Shown: positions 49,006 through 58,295 of the stretch, in pieces
Layout: each line of letters opens with the position of its first letter
Numbering within the stretch: position 1 is the stretch's first letter
NCBI GenBank assembly: GCA_958352885.1
Contig: CATWQI010000003.1
Location: forward strand, 1-64,000
DNA from: an uncultured Duncaniella sp.
GTDB taxonomy: Bacteria; Bacteroidota; Bacteroidia; Bacteroidales; Muribaculaceae
Reading direction: 5' to 3'
Length of the DNA stretch: 64,000 nt
Made by a program: the position numbers and the translations under genes
The notes under the pieces: generated by a model
The model's input: only the letters and a program-made list of their open reading frames with translations
Database searches by the model: none
What the model was told of the DNA's origin: nothing

Positions 49006-49806
49006 ATGGAACTGTTTGCTTACGACTTCTTCCGGAACGCACTTATAGGAGTAGTGCTTATAAGCATTGCCTCCTCAGTAATAGGCACCTACATAGTGTC
49101 ACGACGCCTTGTCTCGATATCGGGCGGTGTGACGCACGCATGTTTCGGCGGACTCGGACTCGGATATTTCTTAGGATGGAATCCACTTGTGGGAGCCGCA
49201 CTCTTTGCCATAGCATCCTCGCTCGGCGTGCAGTGGATGTCATCACGCCACCGGGTGCGTGAGGACTCCGCAATAGCGGTGGTCTGGGCTCTTGGCATGG
49301 CAATAGGCACACTGTTCATATTCCTGACTCCCGGATACGTACCTGAACTCAACACATTCCTGTTCGGCAACATCCTCACTATAAGCCGCGGGGACCTGTG
49401 GGCGTTCGGAATCTTCACTGTTGTATTACTCGTGTTTATGGCATGTTTTTTCCAGACCATAGTCATCTGTGCGTTCGACCCTGATTTCGCTCGCGTGAAG
49501 CAGCTGCCGGTCACCTTCATATCGACCGCCATGACAGTGCTTGTGGCAATATGCATCGTGCTCACAATACGTCTCGTGGGAGTGATGCTGCTGATGTCAA
49601 TGCTAACCCTCCCGCAGATGATCGCCGAGACTTACAGCCACAGATTCCGCTCCATCATGCTTCTGTCCGTCGCCATATCGCTGATATGCTGTGTGGCAGG
49701 AGTCATGCTCGCCACAGTCATTGATGTGCCATGCTCCGCACTCATAGTACTCACAATGGCTGCCGCCTACATCATCACCCGTATTTTCGCCTTATTCAAG
49801 GGGTGA
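49006..49806 (+). CDS. Metal (Zn/Mn-type) ABC transporter permease
   Basis: 267 residues from the ATG at 49006 (MELFAYDFFRNALIGVVLIS); an earlier in-frame ATG at 48949 lies inside the previous gene. About eight transmembrane helices of the ABC-3 family with SRRLVSISGGVTHACFGGLG and RLVGVMLLMSMLTLPQMIAE. It forms the membrane channel of a ZnuB/TroC-type importer. No ATPase or binding protein is encoded beside it, so partners must be elsewhere. Preceded by a Cys/His-rich small membrane protein. Confidence 0.88.
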   Translation: MELFAYDFFRNALIGVVLISIASSVIGTYIVSRRLVSISGGVTHACFGGLGLGYFLGWNPLVGAALFAIASSLGVQWMSSRHRVREDSAIAVVWALGMAIGTLFIFLTPGYVPELNTFLFGNILTISRGDLWAFGIFTVVLLVFMACFFQTIVICAFDPDFARVKQLPVTFISTAMTVLVAICIVLTIRLVGVMLLMSMLTLPQMIAETYSHRFRSIMLLSVAISLICCVAGVMLATVIDVPCSALIVLTMAAAYIITRIFALFKG

Positions 49807-49915
49807 GAAGAACCGGAAAGGGTGATTTTAGGAAAATTTCCAAGTTTTTTCGTGCCAAATGTGGCTTTTTGATGCGTGAATGACACAAATTATTGAAAGT
49901 TTGGGGGTAAGGGAT

Positions 49916-49946
49916 TTTGAAGTAAGGGGAAATTATAGTACCTTTG
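49916..49946 (+). promoter_or_regulatory. Promoter of ppiD-like gene
   Basis: TTTG (49916-49919), 19 bases, TACCTTTG (49939-49946), a full consensus match. Leader about 70 bases. Confidence 0.75.
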
Positions 49947-50022
49947 TGCGTTAATTGCGTCATTGAACGTCAAATCATACCGCAACCTTAAACGAATAAA
50001 TCAAAAATCATCTAAACATAGA

Positions 50023-52095
50023 ATGGCAACACTCGAAAAAATCCGTAGCAAGTCTGTGCTCTTGCTCATCATCGTTGGAGCCGCCTTGCTGGCTTTTATC
50101 ATCGGTGACTTCTTTACTTCAGGCCGAGCCTTCTTCGGCAACGGCACTACAATCGCAAAAGTAGGCAATCAGAAAATCGACGTACAGGAATTCCAGCGTC
50201 GAGTGCAGGAAGCAGCCCAGGAAGCTCAGTCCCGCGGTGCCCGTATGGACAACGCCGTGCTCCAGCAGCAGGTTCTCAACGCCATGATAGCCGAAAAGCT
50301 TTTCAATCAGGAAATCGACCAGCTCGGTCTCGTTGTCACTGACGACGAACTTACCGAGATGATGGTAGGCAAGAACTCGCAGTACGTTGACCGCATGGTA
50401 CAGCAGCAGCTCGGTGCTCCTGATGCCGCTACCGCACATGACATGGCATACAACCCCACCAAGTACGGTATCCAGCAGGCTCAGGCACAGCAGCTCCAGC
50501 AGTATTGGGTAAACCTTGAGAAATCTGTAGAACAGATGCTTCTCCAGCAGAAATTCCAGAACCTTTTCGCCGGCACTCTCGTGGCCAACGACCTTGACAC
50601 CAAGGCTCTATACGATGACAATGCCGCCACTTCCCACATCATCTACGCAAAGAAGGACTTCGCTACCCTCAACGATGCTGATTTTGAAGTATCCGAAAGC
50701 GACATCAACAATCTCTACAATGACGAGAAAAACCGCTACGCCATTGACGAGCCCCAGCGTGTGGTGAACTACATCGCAGTCAACATCCTCCCCTCCGAAG
50801 CTGATATTCTCGCCGGTCAGAAAAAAGTAGAGGACGCTATCCTCGCCCTCAACTCGAATCCCGAGACACAGGGTCTGTCAGAGATGCCCGAATTTGTTGT
50901 CGAGCGTGCCAACCTCACTCAAAGCGACGTCGAGAAACAGCCCCGCCTCAAGAATGCGCTCGACTCCCTCTCTGTAGGCAGCGCAGTGCTTGTAAACAAG
51001 AGCGGAAACGACTATACAATCGCCAAGCTCCTCGGCAAGAGCCAGCAGGTAGACCAGATTAAGCTTGACTATCTCACCATCCAGGGCAGCAAATCACAGA
51101 TTGATTCGCTCGTAGCCGCCCTTAACAACGGCGTTGCTTTTGACTCAATCGCAGCTTCGCCCCTCGTAGCCCAGTCACAGAAAGATATGAGCGTGTCGCT
51201 CATCGACCCCAACTTCGCTCCCGTGAAGGATATCATTGCAGAGCGCGCTACCGGTGTGTACTTCACTCCCGACACTCTCGCTGAAAACGGTCGCATCTTT
51301 CGTGTAAGCGAGCGCACAGCTCCCGTAACCGTTTACGAGATTGCAAATGTGACATTCACTACCGAGCCATCAAACGCAACAATCAACGAGCTTGAAAGCA
51401 AACTCCAGCAATACCTCGCTGTCAACAAGACCGCCAAGCAGTTTGCCGACAGCGCACAGTCAGCCGGCTACACAACTTTCCCCGCTATCGTATCGGCTTC
51501 CACTCCCATGGTTGGCAACCTCAACGATTCGCACGCCGCAGTAGCATGGGCAATGGACGCAAAGAAAGGTGAGGTTTCTCCCATCTTCGGCGACATCCAG
51601 TCAGGCCGTTTCCTTGCTGTCGCACTTGACGACATCTACGATGGAGGTTACACTCCGGTACGTGACTCACAGCTCCACACCATGCTTGCCACCCGCGCAC
51701 GTAACGACAAGAAGGCTGCCAAGCTGATTGCCGATTACCAGGGCAAGGCTAAGGACGTTGCCGGTTATGCACAGGTTATGGGCACAAGCGTCGATACCAC
51801 CACTGTAAACTTCGGTCAGTACATGATACCCGGTCTCGGCATGAATGAGAGCGCAATGATGGGCGCCGTGTCAAATGCCGCAGTCAACGAGCTTGTAGGT
51901 CCAATGCAGACCAACAATGCTGTAATCGTATTCCAGGTTACTGAAGTTGACAAGGAAGGCCGTCCCTACAACGCAGAGGAAAGCGCTATCCGCTTTGACC
52001 AGCAGCGCGGTGCGATGCGAATGCTCAACACTCTTGACCGCATCCTCCTCGGCAACAAGAAAATCAAGAACAATATCAACACCTTCTATAAATAA
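50023..52095 (+). CDS. PpiD/SurA-like periplasmic folding factor
   Basis: About 690 residues from the ATG at 50023 (MATLEKIRSKSVLLLIIVGA), chosen because it opens with a short basic segment and the membrane anchor. The SurA_N-like chaperone part follows (TIAKVGNQKIDVQEFQRRVQ, NAMIAEKLFNQEIDQLGLVV), then a parvulin-like region in the middle (about 340-450), then further helical chaperone domain. PpiD-type proteins sit in the inner membrane and help newly exported outer-membrane proteins. Strong own promoter and terminator. Confidence 0.92.
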   Translation: MATLEKIRSKSVLLLIIVGAALLAFIIGDFFTSGRAFFGNGTTIAKVGNQKIDVQEFQRRVQEAAQEAQSRGARMDNAVLQQQVLNAMIAEKLFNQEIDQLGLVVTDDELTEMMVGKNSQYVDRMVQQQLGAPDAATAHDMAYNPTKYGIQQAQAQQLQQYWVNLEKSVEQMLLQQKFQNLFAGTLVANDLDTKALYDDNAATSHIIYAKKDFATLNDADFEVSESDINNLYNDEKNRYAIDEPQRVVNYIAVNILPSEADILAGQKKVEDAILALNSNPETQGLSEMPEFVVERANLTQSDVEKQPRLKNALDSLSVGSAVLVNKSGNDYTIAKLLGKSQQVDQIKLDYLTIQGSKSQIDSLVAALNNGVAFDSIAASPLVAQSQKDMSVSLIDPNFAPVKDIIAERATGVYFTPDTLAENGRIFRVSERTAPVTVYEIANVTFTTEPSNATINELESKLQQYLAVNKTAKQFADSAQSAGYTTFPAIVSASTPMVGNLNDSHAAVAWAMDAKKGEVSPIFGDIQSGRFLAVALDDIYDGGYTPVRDSQLHTMLATRARNDKKAAKLIADYQGKAKDVAGYAQVMGTSVDTTTVNFGQYMIPGLGMNESAMMGAVSNAAVNELVGPMQTNNAVIVFQVTEVDKEGRPYNAEESAIRFDQQRGAMRMLNTLDRILLGNKKIKNNINTFYK

Positions 52096-52120
52096 GAAGT
52101 CAGTCTGATAAATCGATAAA

Positions 52121-52158
52121 AAACAGTCTCGTGTCCAAATCTGGACACGAGACTGTTT
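52121..52158. terminator. Terminator after ppiD-like gene
   Basis: 17-bp perfect stem (52121-52137 with 52142-52158), followed by TTTTATTG. Confidence 0.88.
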
Positions 52159-52192
52159 TTTTATTGTTTGTAACCGGAAGAATCTCCTTAAC

Positions 52193-52309
52193 TTACATAC
52201 CTGCGGACACAGCAATCAATGATATCAGACACCCTCCGATTATCATTCCAAAAGCAATTTTCCTGCTTGATTGCCATCGGGCCTTAAGCTCATCCAATTT
52301 AACAGGCAT
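52193..52309 (-). CDS. Possible 38-residue membrane peptide
   Basis: Short frame from the ATG at 52309: charged start MPVKLDELKARWQSSRK and one hydrophobic helix (IAFGMIIGGCLISLIAVSAG). It lies alone in a 372-base gap, and the bidirectional hairpin at 52121-52158 would terminate it. No promoter identified; coding status is uncertain. The rest of the gap (52310-52467) shows nothing recognisable. Confidence 0.35.
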   Translation of the reverse strand: MPVKLDELKARWQSSRKIAFGMIIGGCLISLIAVSAGM

Positions 52310-52467
52310 ACTTTTAGTCTCCCTGAAAGCAAAATAGAACTTAACGGCTTATACACCCAGCAATATATCACCTATTATATTTATAGCTACCCCTATGTAA
52401 AACAATACCATCATGTGAATGAAACACTATCCACAATCTAAATGTGTTTATATCGATATCTGAAACT

Positions 52468-53397
52468 TTAAACCTTCAGATGTTTCCTGGCGGCAGCCGC
52501 ATCGTCGGCAAGCTGGGATTTAAGCTTATCGGTTGTAGCGAATTTCTTCTCGGGGCGCATGAATTTCACAAACTCAATCACCACCTCCTCGTCATAAAGG
52601 TAACCCACGTAGTCAAATATATGAGCCTCAATCGAAAGTTTACCCGGAGCATTTTCATCTGCGACAGTGGGACGAAAACCTATATTCACCATGGCTTTCC
52701 GGCGTTTACCATCGGGAGTTGTGACGAAAGCGGCATAGACACCCCCCTTAGGTACTATCGATGCTGAATCGACAGGAACCACATTGGCGGTAGGAAAGCC
52801 GATTGTCCGTCCCAACTGATTGCCATTCACCACAATCCCACGCACCGCATAGTGATGACCGAGAGCTTGAGCTGCCTTTTCCGGCTCGCCTGTACGTAAA
52901 TACTTTCGTATCACGGAAGAGCTTATCGGCGCTCCTTTCCCACGATACTCAGGCGCACTTATGACATCTATACCCAGCTCCCTGCCTATCTCCCGGTATT
53001 GCTCGAATCCCTCAAGGCGATCATGTCCGAAACGATTGTTGAACCCGACTATGAGAGCATCAATGCCGAACTTCTTCCGGAGCATACCGAGAAACTCGCG
53101 GGCAGACATATAACGGATATTATCATTAAAGGAGAGGAGAACTATATCCTCCACTCCCGCATCACCGAGGTAGCGCACACGCTCCTCAAGCGTGGTAAGC
53201 AAACCCGGCGCTTCAAGGGGACGCACGAGAGCAAGCGGGTGCCTGGAGAAAGTGACAACCGACGGCACAAGACCGCGCGATTTAGCTTCAGCCTGCATGT
53301 AGTCAATCAGAAATCTATGACCAAGGTGAACACCGTCATACATCCCCACGGCGGCTATACGCCGCCTGTCCGTATTGCTTTTCGTGATAATATTCAT
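52468..53397 (-). CDS. ribF: Bifunctional riboflavin kinase / FAD synthetase
   Basis: 309 residues. N-terminal FAD synthetase domain with the HxGH-like AVGMYDGVHLGHRFLI and the APISSSVIRKYL element; C-terminal riboflavin kinase domain with GRTIGFPTANV and YAAFVTTPDG. Makes FMN and FAD in the cytoplasm. Monocistronic here, far from ribE. Confidence 0.96.
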   Translation of the reverse strand: MNIITKSNTDRRRIAAVGMYDGVHLGHRFLIDYMQAEAKSRGLVPSVVTFSRHPLALVRPLEAPGLLTTLEERVRYLGDAGVEDIVLLSFNDNIRYMSAREFLGMLRKKFGIDALIVGFNNRFGHDRLEGFEQYREIGRELGIDVISAPEYRGKGAPISSSVIRKYLRTGEPEKAAQALGHHYAVRGIVVNGNQLGRTIGFPTANVVPVDSASIVPKGGVYAAFVTTPDGKRRKAMVNIGFRPTVADENAPGKLSIEAHIFDYVGYLYDEEVVIEFVKFMRPEKKFATTDKLKSQLADDAAAARKHLKV

Positions 53398-53533
53398 GAT
53401 GATATATTATTTAGAAGCCGTCTTAAAAAAGATTGTCAGTCGCAGATGGCATTTAACCATCATTGCTAAAAACCTACTGTTTAACAACTTGTAAGCCCAA
53501 GATGTTTTCCTGCAGACAGCATATATGGGAACA

Positions 53534-54151
53534 TCAGCTCTTGTACTTCCCAAGCAAGTCAACAAATTCGTCACCGGGATTTACCACCACAGCCTGAAAA
53601 CCGTAGCGGCGTGCAGCCTCCACATTTGATGGCGAATCGTCAAAAAACAAAGTCTCCTCAGGCACTATGCCACACACTTGTTCTGTATAATCAAATATAC
53701 CCTTTGCCGGTTTACAGCATTTAGCCTCGTAAGAAGTGACAATACCATCGAAATAATCACCAATCTCCATACCCTCTTTGCGGAATTCCTCGGCAATTTT
53801 GGAGTTCATCATTATGGGGTTGGTATTGGAAAGAAGATATACGGGATAACGCTTCCGCAACTCACGCAACGCACGCAGACGCTCCACGGGAATCCCCACG
53901 AGAAACTCATTGAAAGCATCGTCAATCTCCTTGTCGGTAACGGGGTGCGGGAACATCCGGCGCACACACTCATGAAATTCATCAGCGTCAATCTCACCGG
54001 CCTCCAGGGCAAGGAAAGCGCCCTTCTGACCGTACAGACCGAGAAAATCCTCGGCATCCTTCATGCCAAGAGCCTCAAAGGCTCTCACACAACGGCTGCG
54101 GTCAAGATTCATAATCACACCGCCCAAATCAAAAAGCAAGTTCTTAATCAT
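53534..54151 (-). CDS. HAD-superfamily phosphatase (subfamily IA)
   Basis: 206 residues from the ATG at 54151 (MIKNLLFDLGGVIMNLD). Motif I DLGGVIMNLD (first Asp of the family DxD replaced by Gly-Gly-Val-type spacing, as in the epoxide-hydrolase-like IA3 group), motif II LLSNTN, motif III Lys in CKPAKGIF, and motif IV FFDDSPSNV. Cytoplasmic hydrolase with unknown phosphorylated substrate. The -7 element ends 4 bases before the ATG, implying a leaderless mRNA. An ATG at 54235 is upstream of that promoter and rejected. Confidence 0.88.
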   Translation of the reverse strand: MIKNLLFDLGGVIMNLDRSRCVRAFEALGMKDAEDFLGLYGQKGAFLALEAGEIDADEFHECVRRMFPHPVTDKEIDDAFNEFLVGIPVERLRALRELRKRYPVYLLSNTNPIMMNSKIAEEFRKEGMEIGDYFDGIVTSYEAKCCKPAKGIFDYTEQVCGIVPEETLFFDDSPSNVEAARRYGFQAVVVNPGDEFVDLLGKYKS

Positions 54152-54155
54152 ACGG

Positions 54156-54163
54156 CAAAGGTA
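54156..54163 (-). promoter_or_regulatory. -7 element of HAD gene, probably leaderless
   Basis: Minus-strand TACCTTTG, 4 bases before the ATG at 54151. Confidence 0.55.
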
Positions 54164-54218
54164 GTGAAATTTATTGTGATTTTTATTCAAATTTTGTGGT
54201 TCTTTGCGCCAATGTAAC

Positions 54219-54250
54219 TTTGCGTGAACCCACATTTTTTACTAATTTTG
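54219..54250 (+). promoter_or_regulatory. Promoter of pyrG-yidC operon
   Basis: TTTG (54219-54222), 20 bases, TAATTTTG (54243-54250). Leader about 25 bases to the GTG start at 54280. Confidence 0.75.
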
Positions 54251-54279
54251 CAGCTTAATTAACTTATCACTCTTTCAGC

Positions 54280-55899
54280 GTGGAAACTAAATACATATTC
54301 GTGACCGGAGGCGTGGTTTCATCCCTTGGCAAAGGGATTATATCATCCTCACTCGCCTGCCTGCTTAAGGCTCGCGGTTACAGAGTAACAATCCAGAAGT
54401 TTGACCCCTACATCAACATCGACCCGGGGACACTTAATCCTTACGAGCACGGCGAGTGCTATGTCACTGTCGACGGGCATGAAGCCGACCTCGACTTAGG
54501 ACATTACGAACGCTTCACCAATATACAGACCACCCGCGCTAACAATGTGACCAGCGGACGGATATTCCAAAGCGTCATCAACAAGGAGCGCCGAGGCAAC
54601 TACCTCGGAAAGACCGTGCAGATCATCCCCCACGTGACCGACGAGATAAAGCGGAATGTGATGGCCCTCGGCAAAACAGGTAACTTCGACTTCGTTATCA
54701 CCGAGATAGGCGGTACCGTAGGCGATATCGAGTCACAGCCCTTTCTGGAGGCTGTGCGACAGATGAGATGGGAGCTCGAGGACGACTGTGTATGCGTACA
54801 CCTCACATACGTACCTTACATACATGCGGCAAAGGAGCTTAAGACCAAACCCACGCAGCACTCTGTGAAGCAACTCCAGCAAATCGGCATACAACCCGAC
54901 GTGCTTGTGCTCAGGACAGAGCATGACATACCTGCCGGAATGCGCAGGAAGATAGCCCAGTTCTGCAATGTGTCGCCCGATGCAGTGGTGCAGAGCGTCG
55001 ACGCACCGTCAATCTACGACGTTCCGGTCATGATGCATGAACAGCACCTCGATGAAATAGTGCTCCGCCAACTCTCCGTGACACCCGAAGGACAGCCTGA
55101 CATGGCACCATGGAAAGAATTCCTCACACGGATGCATTCAGTAAAGGATTCCGTTAAAATCGGACTGGTTGGAAAATACGTTGAACTCCAGGATGCCTAC
55201 AAGTCAATCAACGAAGCCCTATTCCAGGCAGCCACGTACAATGACCATAGCCTTGACCTGAGATACATACATTCCGAACGTGTTACCCCCGACAATGTCG
55301 AAGAGCAGCTCAAGGACCTGGACGGCGTAATCATAGCACCCGGATTCGGCATGCGAGGTATAGAAGGCAAATTTGTGGCGCTCGAATGGTGCCGAAACCA
55401 TGACATCCCCACCTTCGGAATATGCCTTGGCATGCAGTGTATGGTAATCGAGTTTGCCCGCAACGTACTCGGACTCAAGGATGCCAACTCAACCGAGATG
55501 GAACCACACACCGCACACAATGTGATAGACCTGATGGAAGAGCAGAAATCAATCTCCAATATGGGAGGCACAATGCGTCTCGGGGCTTATGACTGCAAAC
55601 TCGCCGAAGACTCGCATGTGGCGAAAGCATACGGTAAGACAGATATAAAAGAGCGTCACCGTCACCGTTTCGAATTCAACAACGACTACCGTACTCGCTT
55701 CGAAGAAGCTGGCATGAAATGCGTGGGCGAGAATCCGGAGACTCATCTTGTGGAAGTAGTGGAACTCCCCGACCACCGTTGGTTCATCGGCACACAATAC
55801 CATCCCGAGTACTCATCCACCGTACTCTCCCCTTCCCCACTGTTCCTTGATTTTGTAAAGTCAGCCATAGAATATAAAGAAAGTAAAAACAAAGCATAG
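54280..55899 (+). CDS. pyrG: CTP synthase
   Basis: 539 residues with a GTG start. N-terminal synthetase domain (FVTGGVVSSLGKGI, QKFDPYINIDPGTLNPYEHGE) and C-terminal class I glutamine amidotransferase domain with the nucleophile in FGICLGMQ and the His-Glu pair in QYHPEYSS. Converts UTP to CTP. Complete, normal length. Followed by yidC after 8 bases. Confidence 0.97.
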   Translation: METKYIFVTGGVVSSLGKGIISSSLACLLKARGYRVTIQKFDPYINIDPGTLNPYEHGECYVTVDGHEADLDLGHYERFTNIQTTRANNVTSGRIFQSVINKERRGNYLGKTVQIIPHVTDEIKRNVMALGKTGNFDFVITEIGGTVGDIESQPFLEAVRQMRWELEDDCVCVHLTYVPYIHAAKELKTKPTQHSVKQLQQIGIQPDVLVLRTEHDIPAGMRRKIAQFCNVSPDAVVQSVDAPSIYDVPVMMHEQHLDEIVLRQLSVTPEGQPDMAPWKEFLTRMHSVKDSVKIGLVGKYVELQDAYKSINEALFQAATYNDHSLDLRYIHSERVTPDNVEEQLKDLDGVIIAPGFGMRGIEGKFVALEWCRNHDIPTFGICLGMQCMVIEFARNVLGLKDANSTEMEPHTAHNVIDLMEEQKSISNMGGTMRLGAYDCKLAEDSHVAKAYGKTDIKERHRHRFEFNNDYRTRFEEAGMKCVGENPETHLVEVVELPDHRWFIGTQYHPEYSSTVLSPSPLFLDFVKSAIEYKESKNKA

Positions 55900-55907
55900 A
55901 ATAATAA

Positions 55908-58001
55908 ATGGACAAAAACTCACTAACCGGCTTATTGCTGATGGGTCTGGTGATATTCGGGTTCATGTATCTCAACCGTCCGTCGGAAGAGGAACTCGAG
56001 CGCCAGCGCCTGGAACGCGAAAAAATGGAAGCCCTGGAGCAGCAGAAATCGGGAGAACCCGGCCTGCTGACTCTTGACTCAATCACACCGGCTGAAATCA
56101 GCAGTATTGCAGCCACAGTGCGTGAGCTCGGCACAGCCGACACCCTGACAGGTGTGACCACACTCAATTTAGACAAGGTTAAACTCTCAGTGGCAGCCGA
56201 CAATGCTCTGACAGGTACAGTAGAGGCTCAAGGTGTGAATGTGCCTGTAACCTCAATCATAACCAACAGCCTCGACAGCGTGAAACGGAGTGTGGCGGTA
56301 GCAGCAGTCAAGAACCTGCGTGACGGACTCGCCACAGCCGCCCGCTACCGCGGACTCGCCCGTCATCTGTCAGGTGACAGCACCACCGTTAAGCTTGAGA
56401 ACAAGTATCTGTCCCTCGAACTATCTAACAAAGGGGGTGTAATCTCACGGGCAACCCTCCGCGAATATGACAGCTACGACTCCACCAAGGTAACGCTTCT
56501 CGATCCGTCTACCGACAGTTACGGATTCACGCTCACCTCCGCCACTCAGCGATTCGACACCCGTGAGTTCTTCTTCACACCCACACAAGTCAATGACTCT
56601 ACCGTGCTGATGCAGCTTGATATGGGCGACGGAGCCAAATGGGGCATACGCTATACCCTCCCAGAGAACAGCTATCTGGTAAACATCGATGTGGTGCAGA
56701 GCGGCATGCAGGCAATCATACCTTCGTCAGTGGCAAGCATGGACTTCAGCTGGCATCAGAAGATGCGCCGCTACGAGGCAGGCCGTGTGTTTGAGGAACG
56801 TAATTCCGCTTTATATTATATGTATATTGACGGTGACGTGGACAATCTGAGCGAGAGCTCAGACAAGCATGAGGAAATAAACCAGCGTCTCAAATGGGTG
56901 GCATGCAAGAACCAATTTTTCTCTGCCATACTCATGGCACGCACCAACTTCTCGTCAGCCGACCTCAGCAGCAAAGTGCTCGAGGCTCCTGACTTCATCA
57001 AGGATATGAATATTGACCTCACCATGGAGTACTCGGCAGGACTCGAGAATCCGGCATCGTTCGTGATGTATCTCGGTCCCAACTCATATCCCTTGATGAG
57101 TGATGTGGAGAAAAACATCTTCCCCGACGAGAATATGCACCTTAACAAGCTTATTCCGCTCGGATGGCCTATATTCCGCTGGATTAACACATTGATTATC
57201 ATCCCTCTGTTCACTTTCCTTGGCAGCTTCATAAGCAATTATGGCATTATCATCCTGATACTCACTATCTTTATCAAGATGATACTCTTCCCGTTCACCT
57301 ACAAGAGCTACATGTCACAGGCACGCATGCGTCTGCTTGCGCCGGAAATCAAGGCAATCAATGACAAGTATCCCGGAAACGAAAATGCCATGAAGCGCCA
57401 GCAGGAAACTATGGCACTCTACTCGCGAGCCGGAGCCAATCCTCTGTCAGGCTGCCTCCCGTTGCTGCTTCAGATGCCCGTGCTGGTAGCCATGTTCTGG
57501 TTCTTCCCGTCCGCTATAGAACTTAGAGGAGAATCATTCCTATGGGCAAAAGACCTTGCCGCACCTGACGCCATAATTTCCTGGAACGCCAACATACCGT
57601 TCATATCAAGCACGTTTGGCAATCATGTCAGCCTCTTCTGCTTGCTCATGACCGTGACCAACATAATCTATACACGCATCAACATGCAGAATCAGCCTTC
57701 ACAGTCGGCAATGCCGGGTATGAAGTGGATGATGTACCTGATGCCGGTAATGTTCCTGTTCATTTTCAATAACTATGCCTCAGGTCTGAGCTATTACTAC
57801 TTCCTGTCACTTCTCATCACCATCGTTCAGACTTACGCTGTGCGCAAGTTTGTCTCTGAGGACAAGATGCGTGCCAAGATGGCTGAGAATGCCAAGAAAC
57901 CCAAAAAGAAATCCGGCTTCATGGCTCGCCTCGAAGAGGCTCAGCGCCGCCAGCAGGCTCTACTTAAAGAGCAGCAGAAGCAGAAAGGCAAAAAAAGATA
58001 A
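55908..58001 (+). CDS. yidC: YidC membrane protein insertase
   Basis: 697 residues, long for the family. N-terminal transmembrane helix (LTGLLLMGLVIFGFMYLN), a large periplasmic domain (about 30-410), then the conserved five-helix-type core with RMRLLAPEIKAINDKYPGN, NPLSGCLPLLLQMPVLVAMF and the final YASGLSYYYFLSLLI helix, and a Lys-rich C-terminal tail (KKPKKKSGF). Inserts proteins into the inner membrane with or without SecYEG. Extra length lies in the region 45-160, upstream of the conserved periplasmic domain. In operon with pyrG. Confidence 0.96.
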   Translation: MDKNSLTGLLLMGLVIFGFMYLNRPSEEELERQRLEREKMEALEQQKSGEPGLLTLDSITPAEISSIAATVRELGTADTLTGVTTLNLDKVKLSVAADNALTGTVEAQGVNVPVTSIITNSLDSVKRSVAVAAVKNLRDGLATAARYRGLARHLSGDSTTVKLENKYLSLELSNKGGVISRATLREYDSYDSTKVTLLDPSTDSYGFTLTSATQRFDTREFFFTPTQVNDSTVLMQLDMGDGAKWGIRYTLPENSYLVNIDVVQSGMQAIIPSSVASMDFSWHQKMRRYEAGRVFEERNSALYYMYIDGDVDNLSESSDKHEEINQRLKWVACKNQFFSAILMARTNFSSADLSSKVLEAPDFIKDMNIDLTMEYSAGLENPASFVMYLGPNSYPLMSDVEKNIFPDENMHLNKLIPLGWPIFRWINTLIIIPLFTFLGSFISNYGIIILILTIFIKMILFPFTYKSYMSQARMRLLAPEIKAINDKYPGNENAMKRQQETMALYSRAGANPLSGCLPLLLQMPVLVAMFWFFPSAIELRGESFLWAKDLAAPDAIISWNANIPFISSTFGNHVSLFCLLMTVTNIIYTRINMQNQPSQSAMPGMKWMMYLMPVMFLFIFNNYASGLSYYYFLSLLITIVQTYAVRKFVSEDKMRAKMAENAKKPKKKSGFMARLEEAQRRQQALLKEQQKQKGKKR

Positions 58002-58030
58002 CTCTATCCTACCGGATAAATAATCCTACC

Positions 58031-58082
58031 ATAAGGGCATAAGTATGTCAAATCAATGATTATGATGTACTTATGCCCTTAT
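58031..58082 (+). terminator. Terminator of pyrG-yidC operon
   Basis: 15-bp perfect stem (58031-58045 with 58068-58082) followed by TCTAT; loop 22 bases. Confidence 0.75.
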
Positions 58083-58183
58083 TCTATACCTTATAACGCA
58101 TTTCACATCATAACTATAAGCAGTAAAACAGGATAAAAAATCGGAGTTTCAGCACAAAAATATAGTTAAATTATGTTTAATAA

Positions 58184-58215
58184 TTTGGGTATGTCGGGGC
58201 ATAGGGCTACCTTTG
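58184..58215 (+). promoter_or_regulatory. Promoter of FadL-like gene
   Basis: TTTG (58184-58187), 20 bases, TACCTTTG (58208-58215). Leader about 75 bases. Confidence 0.75.
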
Positions 58216-58295
58216 CACCGATTTTTTAATATGAAAAGGGGCGGGTGAGCCGTGGTGGCAATACCGATGTCCCTGAGAAATTCCAACATTATTTT

